64,000 nt of DNA, taken from positions 1 through 64,000 of the forward strand of contig JAEMSI010000005.1 of NCBI GenBank assembly GCA_016462905.1. The letters run 5' to 3'. Positions 27,298 through 36,094 of this stretch are shown one piece after another. This DNA comes from Polynucleobacter sp. Its GTDB lineage: Bacteria; Pseudomonadota; Gammaproteobacteria; Burkholderiales; Burkholderiaceae. Within the stretch, counting starts at the first letter, position 1. Each line of letters starts with the position of its first letter. Made by a program: the position numbers and the translations under genes. The notes under the pieces were generated by a model. That model saw nothing but the letters and a program-made list of their open reading frames with translations. It did not search any database and was not told where the DNA came from.

Positions 27298-28170
27298 ATG
27301 AAAATACAACTGATTACTGGAATTTCTGGATCAGGAAAGTCGGTTGCGCTAAAAGTTTTTGAAGATGCGGGGTACGACTGTATTGATAATTTACCCGTAT
27401 TCTTGCTTGAAAATCTAGTCTTAGGAATGGAAAAGCTGGGGCAGGAGCGGATTGCCATTGCAATTGATGCTCGCCGTGGCGACTCAATTACTCAACTACC
27501 CCTTCAACTCAAGAAATTAAGTCAACAACATCAGGTTGATGTTTTATTTTTAAAATCAGATACCGCTACATTAGTGCAGCGTTTCTCCGAAACGCGCCGG
27601 CGCCATCCTCTTTCAAACCCACAAGAATCGAGCACGCTAATCGATGTGATCGAACGGGAACGAAACTTAATGGAGCCATTAGCAATCCAAGCCCATCAAA
27701 TTGATACTAGTAATCTACCGGCGCATACTTTGCGTCACTGGATTCAAATCTTGCTGAAGGAAAAAGCGATTGGACTAAGCATCATTTTTGAATCATTTGC
27801 TTTTAAAAAGGGGGTGCCTAGCGAAGCAGATATGGTGTTTGATGCACGCTGCCTACCCAATCCCCATTACATCGATACGCTTAGACCCTTTAATGGAAAG
27901 GATCTCGTGATCCAAGAATTCCTTGAAAAATCGCAAGACCCTAAAGAAATGTTGGAAGATATTACCTCCTATTTAAGGAAATGGATTCCCCGCTACCTTA
28001 AAGATGGCCGTAGTTATTTAACTGTTGCTATTGGCTGTACCGGAGGGCAACATCGATCGGTTTACTTGGTTCACCAGCTTAAAAAACGCTTTTCTGAGGA
28101 ATATGGCTCGGATACCCAAATTCATTTTTTAGAACGGCATCGAGAATTGGATTCAGCCCTGCCTACTTAA
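27298..28170 (+). CDS. rapZ: RNase adapter protein RapZ
   Basis: Nucleotide-binding protein; in E. coli it binds the GlmZ/GlmY small RNAs and delivers GlmZ to RNase E, tuning glucosamine-6-phosphate synthesis. Whether such RNAs exist here is unknown. Seen are Walker A GISGSGKS at residues 7-14, GYDCIDNLP, the SETRRRHPL segment, and the C-terminal domain with SYLTVAIGCTGGQHRSVYL. 290 residues agree with the family. The last four bases overlap the convergent mutY stop. Confidence 0.95.
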   Translation: MKIQLITGISGSGKSVALKVFEDAGYDCIDNLPVFLLENLVLGMEKLGQERIAIAIDARRGDSITQLPLQLKKLSQQHQVDVLFLKSDTATLVQRFSETRRRHPLSNPQESSTLIDVIERERNLMEPLAIQAHQIDTSNLPAHTLRHWIQILLKEKAIGLSIIFESFAFKKGVPSEADMVFDARCLPNPHYIDTLRPFNGKDLVIQEFLEKSQDPKEMLEDITSYLRKWIPRYLKDGRSYLTVAIGCTGGQHRSVYLVHQLKKRFSEEYGSDTQIHFLERHRELDSALPT

Positions 28171-29345
28171 GTGGCTATCTCACGTAATAACAATTTTATG
28201 GGCTGAGGTAATCCAAAGGAGTCTAATTGAGCCAAGGGCGCCCAAATCAATTTCCTATCGTTTAATTTAGGCAGTTCTTTAAGATCGATTCTCCAGGTCT
28301 GAATATGTAAACGACGATGGCTAAAAATATGCTGAAGGCTAATCCCCATTTGAAATTCCTGCGCACTAGAGGTAAGCGAGTCAAGCTCTTCTGCTGAAAA
28401 GATATTTTTTAGCATTTGGGAAATAACTCTGCGCTTCATTTTGCTTACTTTTACAGTTGCTTTGGCAGTTGCTTCCGCAGTTGTTTCATAAGGTATCCAA
28501 GGACTTTCAGGCAAACACCATAGACCCCCCCAAATTGAATCTGGCGGCCTCTTAACCAGTAAAACAGAATTCTCATAAAAAATCATCGCCATATCTGCAT
28601 AGAACTCAGGGGAGGCCTTTTTTTGTTTTTTTTGCGGAAGATCGTGCACCTGCTGATTTTTAAAAGCAAAGCAGGAGGAAATAAAAGGGCAGGTTTTTTT
28701 TGCCATAAGGCAAACTGGTTGTCGAGTAGTGCACCAAGTGGCACCAAAATCCATGAATGCCTGGGTATAAATTGGCATAGAACGGGCATTTTTAGGCAAT
28801 ACTTTTTTTGCCAAATCCCACAATTCGTCGAGCTTTTTTTTACTTTGTAAATCGCCCTGAACACCATAAACTCGGGACAATACGCGCTTTACGTTCGCAT
28901 CCAAAATGGGGGTTTTTTTAGCATACGCAAATGCTGCAATCGCTCCCGCAGTCGAACGGCCAATACCCGGTAAACTTTCTAACACTTTCGGATCTTCAGG
29001 GAATAGTCCCCCATATTCGTTCAGCAAAAGAATTGCGCAGCGATGCATATTTCGTGCGCGGGTGTAATACCCTAAGCCGCTCCACTCAGCCAACACCTCA
29101 TCTAAAGACGCTGCGGCCAATTTTTCTAGGCTTGGAAAGCGTCTTAAAAATTGGCCGTACCGCTCAATCACCGTAGTGACTTGTGTTTGTTGCAACATGA
29201 TCTCGGATACCCAAATTAAATAGGGGTCTCTGATTCCCTGCCAAGGTAAACCGGATCTGCCATGCATTTTTTGCCAAGCGATTAATCGGCTTGCAAAATT
29301 AACAGTGTCGATTTGAATGCTGGTGCTTATTTTGCTTGCCATCAT
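28167..29345 (-). CDS. mutY: A/G-specific adenine DNA glycosylase
   Basis: Removes adenine mispaired with 8-oxoguanine. The catalytic glutamate is E48 (SEIMLQQTQV), the helix-hairpin-helix is LPGIGRSTAGAI and the catalytic aspartate D149 (ILDANVKRV). The iron-sulfur cysteines are C205, C212, C219 and C225, spaced x6-x6-x5, not the common x6-x2-x5, so the loop holds four extra residues (LMAKKT between cysteines two and three). The C-terminal Nudix-like 8-oxoG domain spans about 240-390 and contains a degenerate 12-bp tandem repeat. 392 residues. The start is immediately after the mutM stop, so both GO-system genes are expressed together. Confidence 0.95.
   Translation of the reverse strand: MMASKISTSIQIDTVNFASRLIAWQKMHGRSGLPWQGIRDPYLIWVSEIMLQQTQVTTVIERYGQFLRRFPSLEKLAAASLDEVLAEWSGLGYYTRARNMHRCAILLLNEYGGLFPEDPKVLESLPGIGRSTAGAIAAFAYAKKTPILDANVKRVLSRVYGVQGDLQSKKKLDELWDLAKKVLPKNARSMPIYTQAFMDFGATWCTTRQPVCLMAKKTCPFISSCFAFKNQQVHDLPQKKQKKASPEFYADMAMIFYENSVLLVKRPPDSIWGGLWCLPESPWIPYETTAEATAKATVKVSKMKRRVISQMLKNIFSAEELDSLTSSAQEFQMGISLQHIFSHRRLHIQTWRIDLKELPKLNDRKLIWAPLAQLDSFGLPQPIKLLLREIAT
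28449..28484 (-). repeat. Three-copy degenerate 12-bp tandem repeat inside mutY
   Basis: On the coding strand ACAACTGCGGAA, GCAACTGCCAAA and GCAACTGTAAAA follow one another, giving the protein run TAEATAKATVK. Being 12 bp long, the units keep frame. The segment is a loop in the C-terminal Nudix-like domain. Confidence 0.7.
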
Positions 29346-30182
29346 TTATCTTTTTTGGCACTGCGGGCAAAAATAACTAGAGCGTTGGCCTTGAACTAAA
29401 TGCTTAATTGGGGTTTTACACGCGCGACAAGGTTCGCCAGCCCGATCATATACTTTTGCTTTCATTGTGAAATAACCTAAATCGCCATCCGCGTTAACAA
29501 AATCCTTCAAACTACTTCCCCCTGCTTGAATTGCTTTTGTAAGTACAGCGCGAATTGACTCTGCTAAACGTTCGCATTGGGGGCGCGTTAGCTTCCCAGC
29601 AGCCTTAGCGGGATGAATTCCAGCTTCAAACAAACATTCTGAACAATAAATATTACCAACACCCACTACAGCCTTCCCCGCTAACAAAAATTGCTTAACA
29701 GCGATGCTGCGCTTTCTTGAGTTTTTATATAAAACCTCAATTGCATTTGAACCACTAAATTCAGGAGAAAAGGGTTCGACCCCTAATTTCTGAATTAATG
29801 GATGGGACTCAATCGGGCCTTGCTGAAATGAGTGCCACAGAACTGCACCAAATTTTCTAGGGTCATGCAATCGCAAACTAAGTTCATTAAAAATAAATAC
29901 CACCCGATCGTGCGGTTTCCATTTTTCATGGCTCGATAAAACGCGTAAAACACCGGTCATTCCGAGGTGAATCATTAAAAAACCCGTGTCCATTTCTAAA
30001 AGTAAATATTTACCCCTTCTAGATATAGCAAGTACAGTTTGACCCAATAGAAGCCTGGGTAAGGTTTTAGGAACTGGCCAGCGTAAGCGCCCGTCTAAAA
30101 TTTTGACGTCCGAAATCGTTCGCCCTTGTATATGGGGCTCGATTCCTAAGCGTGTGACTTCTACTTCTGGCAATTCTGGCAT
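29346..30182 (-). CDS. mutM: Formamidopyrimidine-DNA glycosylase
   Basis: Bifunctional glycosylase/AP lyase that removes 8-oxoguanine and ring-opened purines. The N-terminal proline nucleophile and glutamate are in MPELPEVEVTR. The central H2TH region holds VGVGNIYCSECLFEAGIHP split around residue 175, and the C-terminal zinc finger has CxxC pairs (CRAC and CPQC, about residues 245-276). 278 residues. The start at 30182 has no Shine-Dalgarno but has TACAAT exactly six bases upstream. It leads the mutM-mutY operon and diverges from the TPR-lolB gene. Confidence 0.97.
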   Translation of the reverse strand: MPELPEVEVTRLGIEPHIQGRTISDVKILDGRLRWPVPKTLPRLLLGQTVLAISRRGKYLLLEMDTGFLMIHLGMTGVLRVLSSHEKWKPHDRVVFIFNELSLRLHDPRKFGAVLWHSFQQGPIESHPLIQKLGVEPFSPEFSGSNAIEVLYKNSRKRSIAVKQFLLAGKAVVGVGNIYCSECLFEAGIHPAKAAGKLTRPQCERLAESIRAVLTKAIQAGGSSLKDFVNADGDLGYFTMKAKVYDRAGEPCRACKTPIKHLVQGQRSSYFCPQCQKR

Positions 30183-30188
30183 CGAACT

Positions 30189-30194
30189 ATTGTA
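30189..30194 (-). promoter_or_regulatory. -10-like box six bases before the mutM ATG
   Basis: TACAAT on the minus strand, exactly six bases before the mutM ATG at 30182. It mirrors the TAGAAT box of the divergent gene 11 bases away. Five of six bases match TATAAT. Confidence 0.55.
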
Positions 30195-30205
30195 GTTTCG
30201 AGGTT

Positions 30206-30211
30206 TAGAAT
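30206..30211 (+). promoter_or_regulatory. -10-like box six bases before the TPR-lolB ATG
   Basis: TAGAAT, exactly six bases before the ATG at 30218, with no Shine-Dalgarno. The promoter would be divergent from and nearly abutting the mutM promoter. Confidence 0.55.
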
Positions 30212-30217
30212 GTGCTT

Positions 30218-31849
30218 ATGACTGATAAAATTCGCCAAAAAATGACGGGGCCTGTAATACTAGGTATCTACAGGCCTAAGAAGGCGTGGCTAAAAAGGAT
30301 CCTCGTATTGGGTGGAATCCCTTTAGCACTTCGCTTGGCACTTCACTTGGCGCTCCCCTTGGCGCTCCTAATGCCGATCGCTTGTAAGGCAGAAACACCC
30401 CCTAAATCAGCCCCCGAAAAACGGTTTCCTGAGTCTTACGCAACCCAATTAAAACATTCAAAAGTATCTGGGGCTAGTGCCGATCAGGTATTCGAAATAT
30501 TAGCTTCAGAAATTGCGATTCAACGGGGTGAAGTAGGGCCAGCCTACCAAACCTATCTCAGCTTAGCCCGTCAAACAGGGCAAGCCGAATTAGCCCAAAG
30601 GGCAATGGAAATTGCAATCGCTGCAAATGCCCCTGACCTTGCACTCGTTGCAGCACAAACTTGGGACTCTTTATCGCCGAATCAAATTAAATCCAAGGAA
30701 GTCTTGGTGACTCTGTTTTTGTTAAATCAACGGTGGGCTGAATCTGTATTACCCGCTTTGGCAATCTTAAATAAACAATCTGCAGCAGAAAAAGACAAAA
30801 CTTTATTGCAATGGTTGCCTTTATTTGGCAGGGCAAGCGATGAAAATGCTGCCTTAAGAGCTTATTTTGAAATCGTCTCCAATTTAAATACTCTTCCTAA
30901 AGAAACCGATGTTCTATACACCTACTCCATTGCGGCTGAAAAATCCCAACGCTTTGATGTCATGGAAAAAGTCTTACGCAGCATCATTGCAAAAAATCCA
31001 AATAATACCAATGCATTAAATGCGCTAGGCTATTCTTTTGCGGATCGCAATATTAAACTGAATGAAGCGCTTGAATTAATTAGTAAAGCCAATCGATTGG
31101 CGCCACAAGACGGATTTATTTTAGATAGTTTGGGTTGGGTCCATTTTCGCCTAGGCAACACAGAACTTGCTTTAAAAAATTTGCTAGAGGCTTTTGCGAT
31201 GAAACCCGAAGCCGATATTGCTGCCCACCTTGGGGAAGTGTTTTGGACGCTCAATCGTACACAAGAAGCTGAAAAATATTGGCGTATGGGTGAAAAATTA
31301 GACGCTAATAACGCGACGCTAAAGGAAACAATTAAGCGTTTCAAGCCAGAGTGGATTATTAGCAACCCCAAAAACCAGAAGCAATGGGATGGTCGTTTTG
31401 CGGTTAAATTCAAAGATGGTAGTACCGAAGAACAGGGTGGATCAGGTGGATTTACTCTCAATCAAAATTCCCTCATTGATACTTTAGAAATTCGTAATCC
31501 AATTGGCGGTTCGATCGCTAAAATTGTGATTCAGCCTGGCGAGGCGATTCTAGAAAAAGATGGTAAGAAAATTAGTGCGATCGATGCGGATACCTTGGTT
31601 CAAAATACCCTGGGTCTGCCATTACCGGCAAGGGGCTTATCAAACTGGCTTCAGGGCGAAGTCCGTGCTGGTAGCCCCGCCAGCTTAGAGCGGGATGAGC
31701 AGGGGAATGCGACACGGATTGTTCAAGACGGCTGGATCCTGGCTTATATCTGGAGCAATAATAAAAAAATTGAAAAACTCAATATGACGCGTAATTTCAG
31801 TGGCACGTCGATCGATGTCCGCTTAGTTTTTGATCAAGCGAATGACTAA
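30218..31849 (+). CDS. lolB: Fusion of a TPR protein with outer-membrane lipoprotein receptor LolB
   Basis: LolB receives lipoproteins from LolA and inserts them in the outer membrane. Residues about 387-543 match LolB: W-DGRFAVKF, a GG-F strand start, LPLPARGLSNWLQG and DGWILAYIW. Residues about 70-375 are helical TPR-like repeats (NALNALGYSFADRN, DSLGWVHFRLGN). In relatives I know these are two adjacent genes, so this is a fusion. The N terminus has a long hydrophobic segment built from a 12-bp tandem repeat (30323-30370). A cysteine follows it (MPIAC), but the proline at -3 makes a poor lipobox, so lipid anchoring is doubtful. 543 residues from ATG 30218; a GTG two codons earlier is possible. 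The end overlaps ispE by 8 bases. Confidence 0.85.
   Translation: MTDKIRQKMTGPVILGIYRPKKAWLKRILVLGGIPLALRLALHLALPLALLMPIACKAETPPKSAPEKRFPESYATQLKHSKVSGASADQVFEILASEIAIQRGEVGPAYQTYLSLARQTGQAELAQRAMEIAIAANAPDLALVAAQTWDSLSPNQIKSKEVLVTLFLLNQRWAESVLPALAILNKQSAAEKDKTLLQWLPLFGRASDENAALRAYFEIVSNLNTLPKETDVLYTYSIAAEKSQRFDVMEKVLRSIIAKNPNNTNALNALGYSFADRNIKLNEALELISKANRLAPQDGFILDSLGWVHFRLGNTELALKNLLEAFAMKPEADIAAHLGEVFWTLNRTQEAEKYWRMGEKLDANNATLKETIKRFKPEWIISNPKNQKQWDGRFAVKFKDGSTEEQGGSGGFTLNQNSLIDTLEIRNPIGGSIAKIVIQPGEAILEKDGKKISAIDADTLVQNTLGLPLPARGLSNWLQGEVRAGSPASLERDEQGNATRIVQDGWILAYIWSNNKKIEKLNMTRNFSGTSIDVRLVFDQAND
30323..30370 (+). repeat. Four-copy 12-bp tandem repeat in the signal-peptide core
   Basis: Four in-frame 12-base units, two of the form TTGGCGCTC plus CCC or CTA and two diverged ones (TTGGCACTTCAC and TTAGCACTTCGC), encode LALR, LALH, LALP and LALL in the hydrophobic core of the TPR-LolB signal sequence. 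Confidence 0.8.
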
Positions 31850-32726
31850 ATCTTTAGAGTTACTTGCACCAGCAAAACTGAATTTATTTCTTCATATTAT
31901 CGGGCGCAGAGCGGATGGATACCATTTGCTGCAATCTGTTTTCCAGTTAATAGATTGGACCGATACGGTTCATCTAACAAGTCTAAATCGAGACGCCATT
32001 GAGCGAACTAATCCCCTACCTAACGTAAACCCAGAAAATGATCTGACGGTACGGGCAGCCCATCTCCTTAAAAAATATTCGGGAACTAAGAGCGGAGTAG
32101 CAATTGAGTTAACGAAATCAATCCCAATGGGGGCTGGACTGGGTGGCGGATCCTCTGATGCTGCGAGCGTTCTGATTGGATTAAATACCTTATGGGAACT
32201 ACATCTTGATACGAAAGTTTTGATGAGCTTGGGCGCTCAACTTGGAGCAGATATCCCCTTTTTTATTTTTGGTAAAAATGCATTTGTTGAAGGTGTTGGA
32301 GAAAAATTAAGTTCAGTTCCTGTTGCAGAGCGTCGCTACTTCGTATTATTTCCTGGAAAATCGATATCTACCGCAGACGTTTTTCAATCTCCCGCATTAA
32401 TTCGTGACCATACGCCGCTCTCTATCGAGGCGCTCAATCCACAACTACTCCATCACCAATCGTTTACTAATGATTGTCAGTTGGCCGCTATTCAAATTTG
32501 TTCAGAAGTTCAAAATGCCTTAGATTGGCTTCAATTGCGGTTCCCAAAATCGCACCCAGTCATGACTGGATCGGGTAGTTCCACTTTTATTACACTTGAA
32601 GATAGCGATACACTTGATTTTTTACAAGTCGCATTGAAAGAACTTCCACCGGGATGGGTGGGTCGGGTTGTTCGGGGATTAAATCAAAATCCCGCTTACA
32701 ATTCGGTTATCCGTAATAAATTGTGA
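31842..32726 (+). CDS. ispE: 4-diphosphocytidyl-2-C-methyl-D-erythritol kinase
   Basis: GHMP-family kinase of the non-mevalonate isoprenoid pathway. The ATP motif is PMGAGLGGGSSDAA near residue 95, the substrate lysine region LLAPAKLNLFLHI opens the protein, and MTGSGSSTFI near residue 245 is GHMP motif 3. The ATG at 31842 gives 294 residues and overlaps the lolB end by 8 bases; an in-frame TTG four codons earlier is ignored. The order lolB-ispE-tRNA-Gln-prs is characteristic of Burkholderiales. Confidence 0.96.
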   Translation: MTKSLELLAPAKLNLFLHIIGRRADGYHLLQSVFQLIDWTDTVHLTSLNRDAIERTNPLPNVNPENDLTVRAAHLLKKYSGTKSGVAIELTKSIPMGAGLGGGSSDAASVLIGLNTLWELHLDTKVLMSLGAQLGADIPFFIFGKNAFVEGVGEKLSSVPVAERRYFVLFPGKSISTADVFQSPALIRDHTPLSIEALNPQLLHHQSFTNDCQLAAIQICSEVQNALDWLQLRFPKSHPVMTGSGSSTFITLEDSDTLDFLQVALKELPPGWVGRVVRGLNQNPAYNSVIRNKL

Positions 32727-32734
32727 GATACAAA

Positions 32735-32811
32735 AGGGGAGTCGCCAAGTTGGTCAAGGCACCGGATTTTGATTCCGGCATGCGAGGGTTCGAGTCCTTC
32801 CTCCCCTGCCA
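32735..32811 (+). tRNA. tRNA-Gln (anticodon TTG)
   Basis: A 77-base cloverleaf: 7-bp acceptor stem AGGGGAG/CTCCCCT, discriminator G and an encoded CCA (32809-32811). The anticodon loop TTTTGAT carries TTG on a CCGGA/TCCGG stem, and the T loop is GGTTCGAGTCC with a GAGGG-type stem. It lies between ispE and prs, the usual site. Confidence 0.97.
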
Positions 32812-32847
32812 TTCCATAATGAATTTTTACCTACCCAGGCCAAAACG

Positions 32848-33801
32848 ATGAGTTCAGATTCGATCAATATTTTTACAGGAAATGCCAATCCAGCCCTAGC
32901 AGAGGCGGTCGCTAAGCAAATGAATATCCAACTAGGAAAAGCCTTTGTTGGGCGCTTTTCAGACGGTGAAATCCAGGTCGAAATTCAAGAAAATGTCCGT
33001 GGTAAAAATGTCGTGGTGATGCAGTCGACCTGCTACCCCACCAATGATAATTTAATGGAATTGATGATTATGATTGATGCCCTGAAACGGGCCTCAGCCT
33101 ATCGCATTACTGCAGTTATCCCCTACTTTGGATATGCTCGCCAAGACCGTCGCCCGAGGTCAGCTAGGGTGGCTATTTCGGCTCGTATTATTGCCAATAT
33201 GTTGCAATCCGTCGCTGGGATTGAACGGGTTCTGACCATGGATCTGCATGCTGACCAGATTCAGGGATTTTTTGATATCCCTGTCGACAATATTTATGCC
33301 TCCCCAGTCCTTCTCAGCGATTTAAGAACTAAAAAAGACAATGATTTGATGGTTGTCTCACCCGATATCGGCGGCGTCGTTCGTGCCCGGGCCCTCGCTA
33401 AGCAATTGGACTGTGACTTGGCGATTATCGATAAGCGCCGTCCTAAAGCCAATGTATCGGAAGTCATGCACTTAATTGGCGAGGTTGAGGGTCGCCACTG
33501 CGTCATTATGGATGACATTATCGATACTGGTGGAACCCTTTGTAAGGCTGCTGAAGCCCTTAAAGAGCGGGGTGCAAAGGGGGTTACTGCCTACTGTACC
33601 CATGCTGTTTTATCAGGTGATGCAGCCGATCGAATTGCTAGTTCACAAATTGATGAGTTAGTGGTTACTGACACTATTCCGCTCAATGCTGGGGCCAACA
33701 AAGTCAAAAAAATCCGCCAAATCAGCGTTGCCCCCCTTTTGGCTGAAACGCTGGCCCGAATCAGCAAAGGCGACTCGGTCATGTCTTTATTTGCCGAGTA
33801 A
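32848..33801 (+). CDS. prs: Ribose-phosphate pyrophosphokinase
   Basis: Makes PRPP from ribose-5-phosphate and ATP for purine, pyrimidine, histidine, tryptophan and NAD synthesis. Visible are [18 protein letters not shown] (ATP/flexible loop), the metal-binding [12 protein letters not shown] near residue 131 and the PRPP motif [12 protein letters not shown] near residue 219. 317 residues agree with E. coli (315). It starts 36 bases after tRNA-Gln and is followed by rplY after 81 bases. Confidence 0.98.
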   Translation: MSSDSINIFTGNANPALAEAVAKQMNIQLGKAFVGRFSDGEIQVEIQENVRGKNVVVMQSTCYPTNDNLMELMIMIDALKRASAYRITAVIPYFGYARQDRRPRSARVAISARIIANMLQSVAGIERVLTMDLHADQIQGFFDIPVDNIYASPVLLSDLRTKKDNDLMVVSPDIGGVVRARALAKQLDCDLAIIDKRRPKANVSEVMHLIGEVEGRHCVIMDDIIDTGGTLCKAAEALKERGAKGVTAYCTHAVLSGDAADRIASSQIDELVVTDTIPLNAGANKVKKIRQISVAPLLAETLARISKGDSVMSLFAE

Positions 33802-33824
33802 GGCTGTAAAAACCAGAAAACCGC

Positions 33825-33830
33825 TATAAT
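33825..33830 (+). promoter_or_regulatory. TATAAT box upstream of rplY
   Basis: A perfect -10 hexamer in the prs-rplY gap. The start would fall near 33837, giving a leader of about 45 bases that ends in AGGAGT before the rplY ATG. No good -35 is seen. Confidence 0.5.
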
Positions 33831-33882
33831 TTGAGGCTTTCCGTTTGGTCGCGAACGGATTAACCCTTTAATAGGAGTCATC

Positions 33883-34560
33883 ATGAAAGTAGTTGCATTC
33901 GAAAGAAGCGTACAGGGCACTGGTGCGAGCCGCCGCCTGCGCAATTCCGGGAAAACCCCTGGAATTCTTTATGGCGGAAAAACAGAAAATCCTCGCGCAA
34001 TTGAACTCGATCACAATGCTCTTTTTCACGCGCTACGTAAAGAGGCATTCCATTCTTCAATTCTAGATATTGAAATTGGCGGAAAAACCCAAAAAGCATT
34101 ATTGCGTGATTACCAAATGCACCCATTTAAGCCTTTAGTTTTGCATATCGATTTTCAACGCGTTTCCGCTACAGAAAAAATTCATATGCGCATCCCATTG
34201 CACTTCACTAACGCCGAGCAGTCTGATGCGGTGAAGTTTGGTGGAGCTGTAGTGAGTCATATTGCCAATGATCTAGAAATCACCTGCTTACCAGCAGATC
34301 TACCTGAGTTCTTAGAAGTTAATTTGGGCTCTATTGTGGTGGGGCAATCGATTCACGCAAAAGAAGTTCCCTTACCCAAAGGCGTTTCCTTGGTACTGCA
34401 TGTTGAACAAGAGAACCCGGTTATTGCCAATGCGCGCATCCCAACCGTGAAGGCTGAACCCGATCCAGCTGAAGCGGCTACAGCTCTAGCTGCGGCGGCG
34501 ACACCTACCGCTACTGAAGGTGCAGAAGCAGGCAAAGAAAAAGAGTCTGAGAAAAAATAA
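33883..34560 (+). CDS. rplY: 50S ribosomal protein L25, long general-stress (Ctc/TL5) form
   Basis: Binds 5S rRNA. The 225-residue protein is the long form: an L25 N-terminal domain (about 1-95, [23 protein letters not shown]-like opening) followed by a second beta domain (about 100-185) and an Ala/Glu/Lys-rich tail. E. coli L25 has only the first domain (94 residues). AGGAGT precedes the ATG. It is followed by a clear terminator at 34593-34629, then by pth, as in most proteobacteria. Confidence 0.96.
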   Translation: MKVVAFERSVQGTGASRRLRNSGKTPGILYGGKTENPRAIELDHNALFHALRKEAFHSSILDIEIGGKTQKALLRDYQMHPFKPLVLHIDFQRVSATEKIHMRIPLHFTNAEQSDAVKFGGAVVSHIANDLEITCLPADLPEFLEVNLGSIVVGQSIHAKEVPLPKGVSLVLHVEQENPVIANARIPTVKAEPDPAEAATALAAAATPTATEGAEAGKEKESEKK

Positions 34561-34592
34561 GTTCGTTTTATTCTGGTTTCGATTAGCTGAAA

Positions 34593-34629
34593 AACCCGCT
34601 CAAGTTTATTTACTGAAGCGGGTTTTTTT
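34593..34629 (+). terminator. Intrinsic terminator after rplY
   Basis: Stem AACCCGCT (34593-34600) pairs with AGCGGGTT (34617-34624) around a 16-base loop and runs into seven T (34623-34629). It separates rplY from pth. Confidence 0.85.
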
Positions 34630-34660
34630 CTCAGTGAAGAACTGCTTACTGTGCTCTCAT

Positions 34661-34666
34661 TAAAAT
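34661..34666 (+). promoter_or_regulatory. -10-like box seven bases before the pth ATG
   Basis: TAAAAT lies seven bases before the pth ATG, after the rplY terminator, and no Shine-Dalgarno is present. It fits a start at or next to the ATG. Confidence 0.4.
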
Positions 34667-34673
34667 TCCTTTT

Positions 34674-35276
34674 ATGATTCAATTAATTGTTGGTTTAGGC
34701 AATCCCGGCAACAAACATGAGGGCGATCGACATAATGCCGGTTTCTGGTTTGTGTCTGCTTTAGCCAAGCAACATAAACAAACTTTAGTATCTGAAAAAC
34801 GCTTCCAAGGTCAAATAGCGAAAATAAAAATTGCCACTCACGAGGTATGGCTCTTGCAGCCCGAGACATTTATGAACTTAAGTGGTGAGTCGGTTGCTGC
34901 AGTTTGTCGTTTTCGTAAAATCCCCCCACAAGAGGTTTTAGTTATACACGATGAACTTGATCTTAAACCAGGCATTGCCAGATTAAAACAAGGTGGCGGA
35001 ACTGGGGGTCACAACGGTCTCAAAGATATTCAGGCGCAACTTGGAAACCCGCAATTTTGGCGACTGCGGCTTGGAATCGGACACCCTCGTGATATTGAAT
35101 TGGTCAAAAATGGAGAAAAACCAGTAATGGATGTCGCTGATTTTGTTTTGAAAAGACCTACCGCATCCGAAGAAGAAAAAATACATCGAGCGATCGAGCG
35201 ATCGATTGCCATATTGCCCAAATTAGTTCTCGGTGATGCACAAAATGCGATGCAAGAACTGCATCAGGACGAATAA
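34674..35276 (+). CDS. pth: Peptidyl-tRNA hydrolase
   Basis: Recycles peptidyl-tRNAs dropped from the ribosome. The catalytic histidine is H20 (GNPGNKHEGDRHNAGF), with the NxG motif in ETFMNLSGESV and the GGTGGHNGLKD loop near residue 108. 200 residues (E. coli 194). It is transcribed on its own: terminator upstream and convergent ferredoxin gene three bases downstream. Confidence 0.97.
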   Translation: MIQLIVGLGNPGNKHEGDRHNAGFWFVSALAKQHKQTLVSEKRFQGQIAKIKIATHEVWLLQPETFMNLSGESVAAVCRFRKIPPQEVLVIHDELDLKPGIARLKQGGGTGGHNGLKDIQAQLGNPQFWRLRLGIGHPRDIELVKNGEKPVMDVADFVLKRPTASEEEKIHRAIERSIAILPKLVLGDAQNAMQELHQDE

Positions 35277-35279
35277 AGT

Positions 35280-36056
<777 letters not shown>

Positions 36057-36094
36057 TTATCCAAGCCCAAGAATGGGCTCTCAACAACTACAGT

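Noticed and set aside
30218-30420. MPIAC in TPR-LolB as a lipoprotein lipobox
   Set aside because: Proline at -3 and isoleucine at -2 depart from the consensus; kept only as a doubtful possibility in the gene entry.
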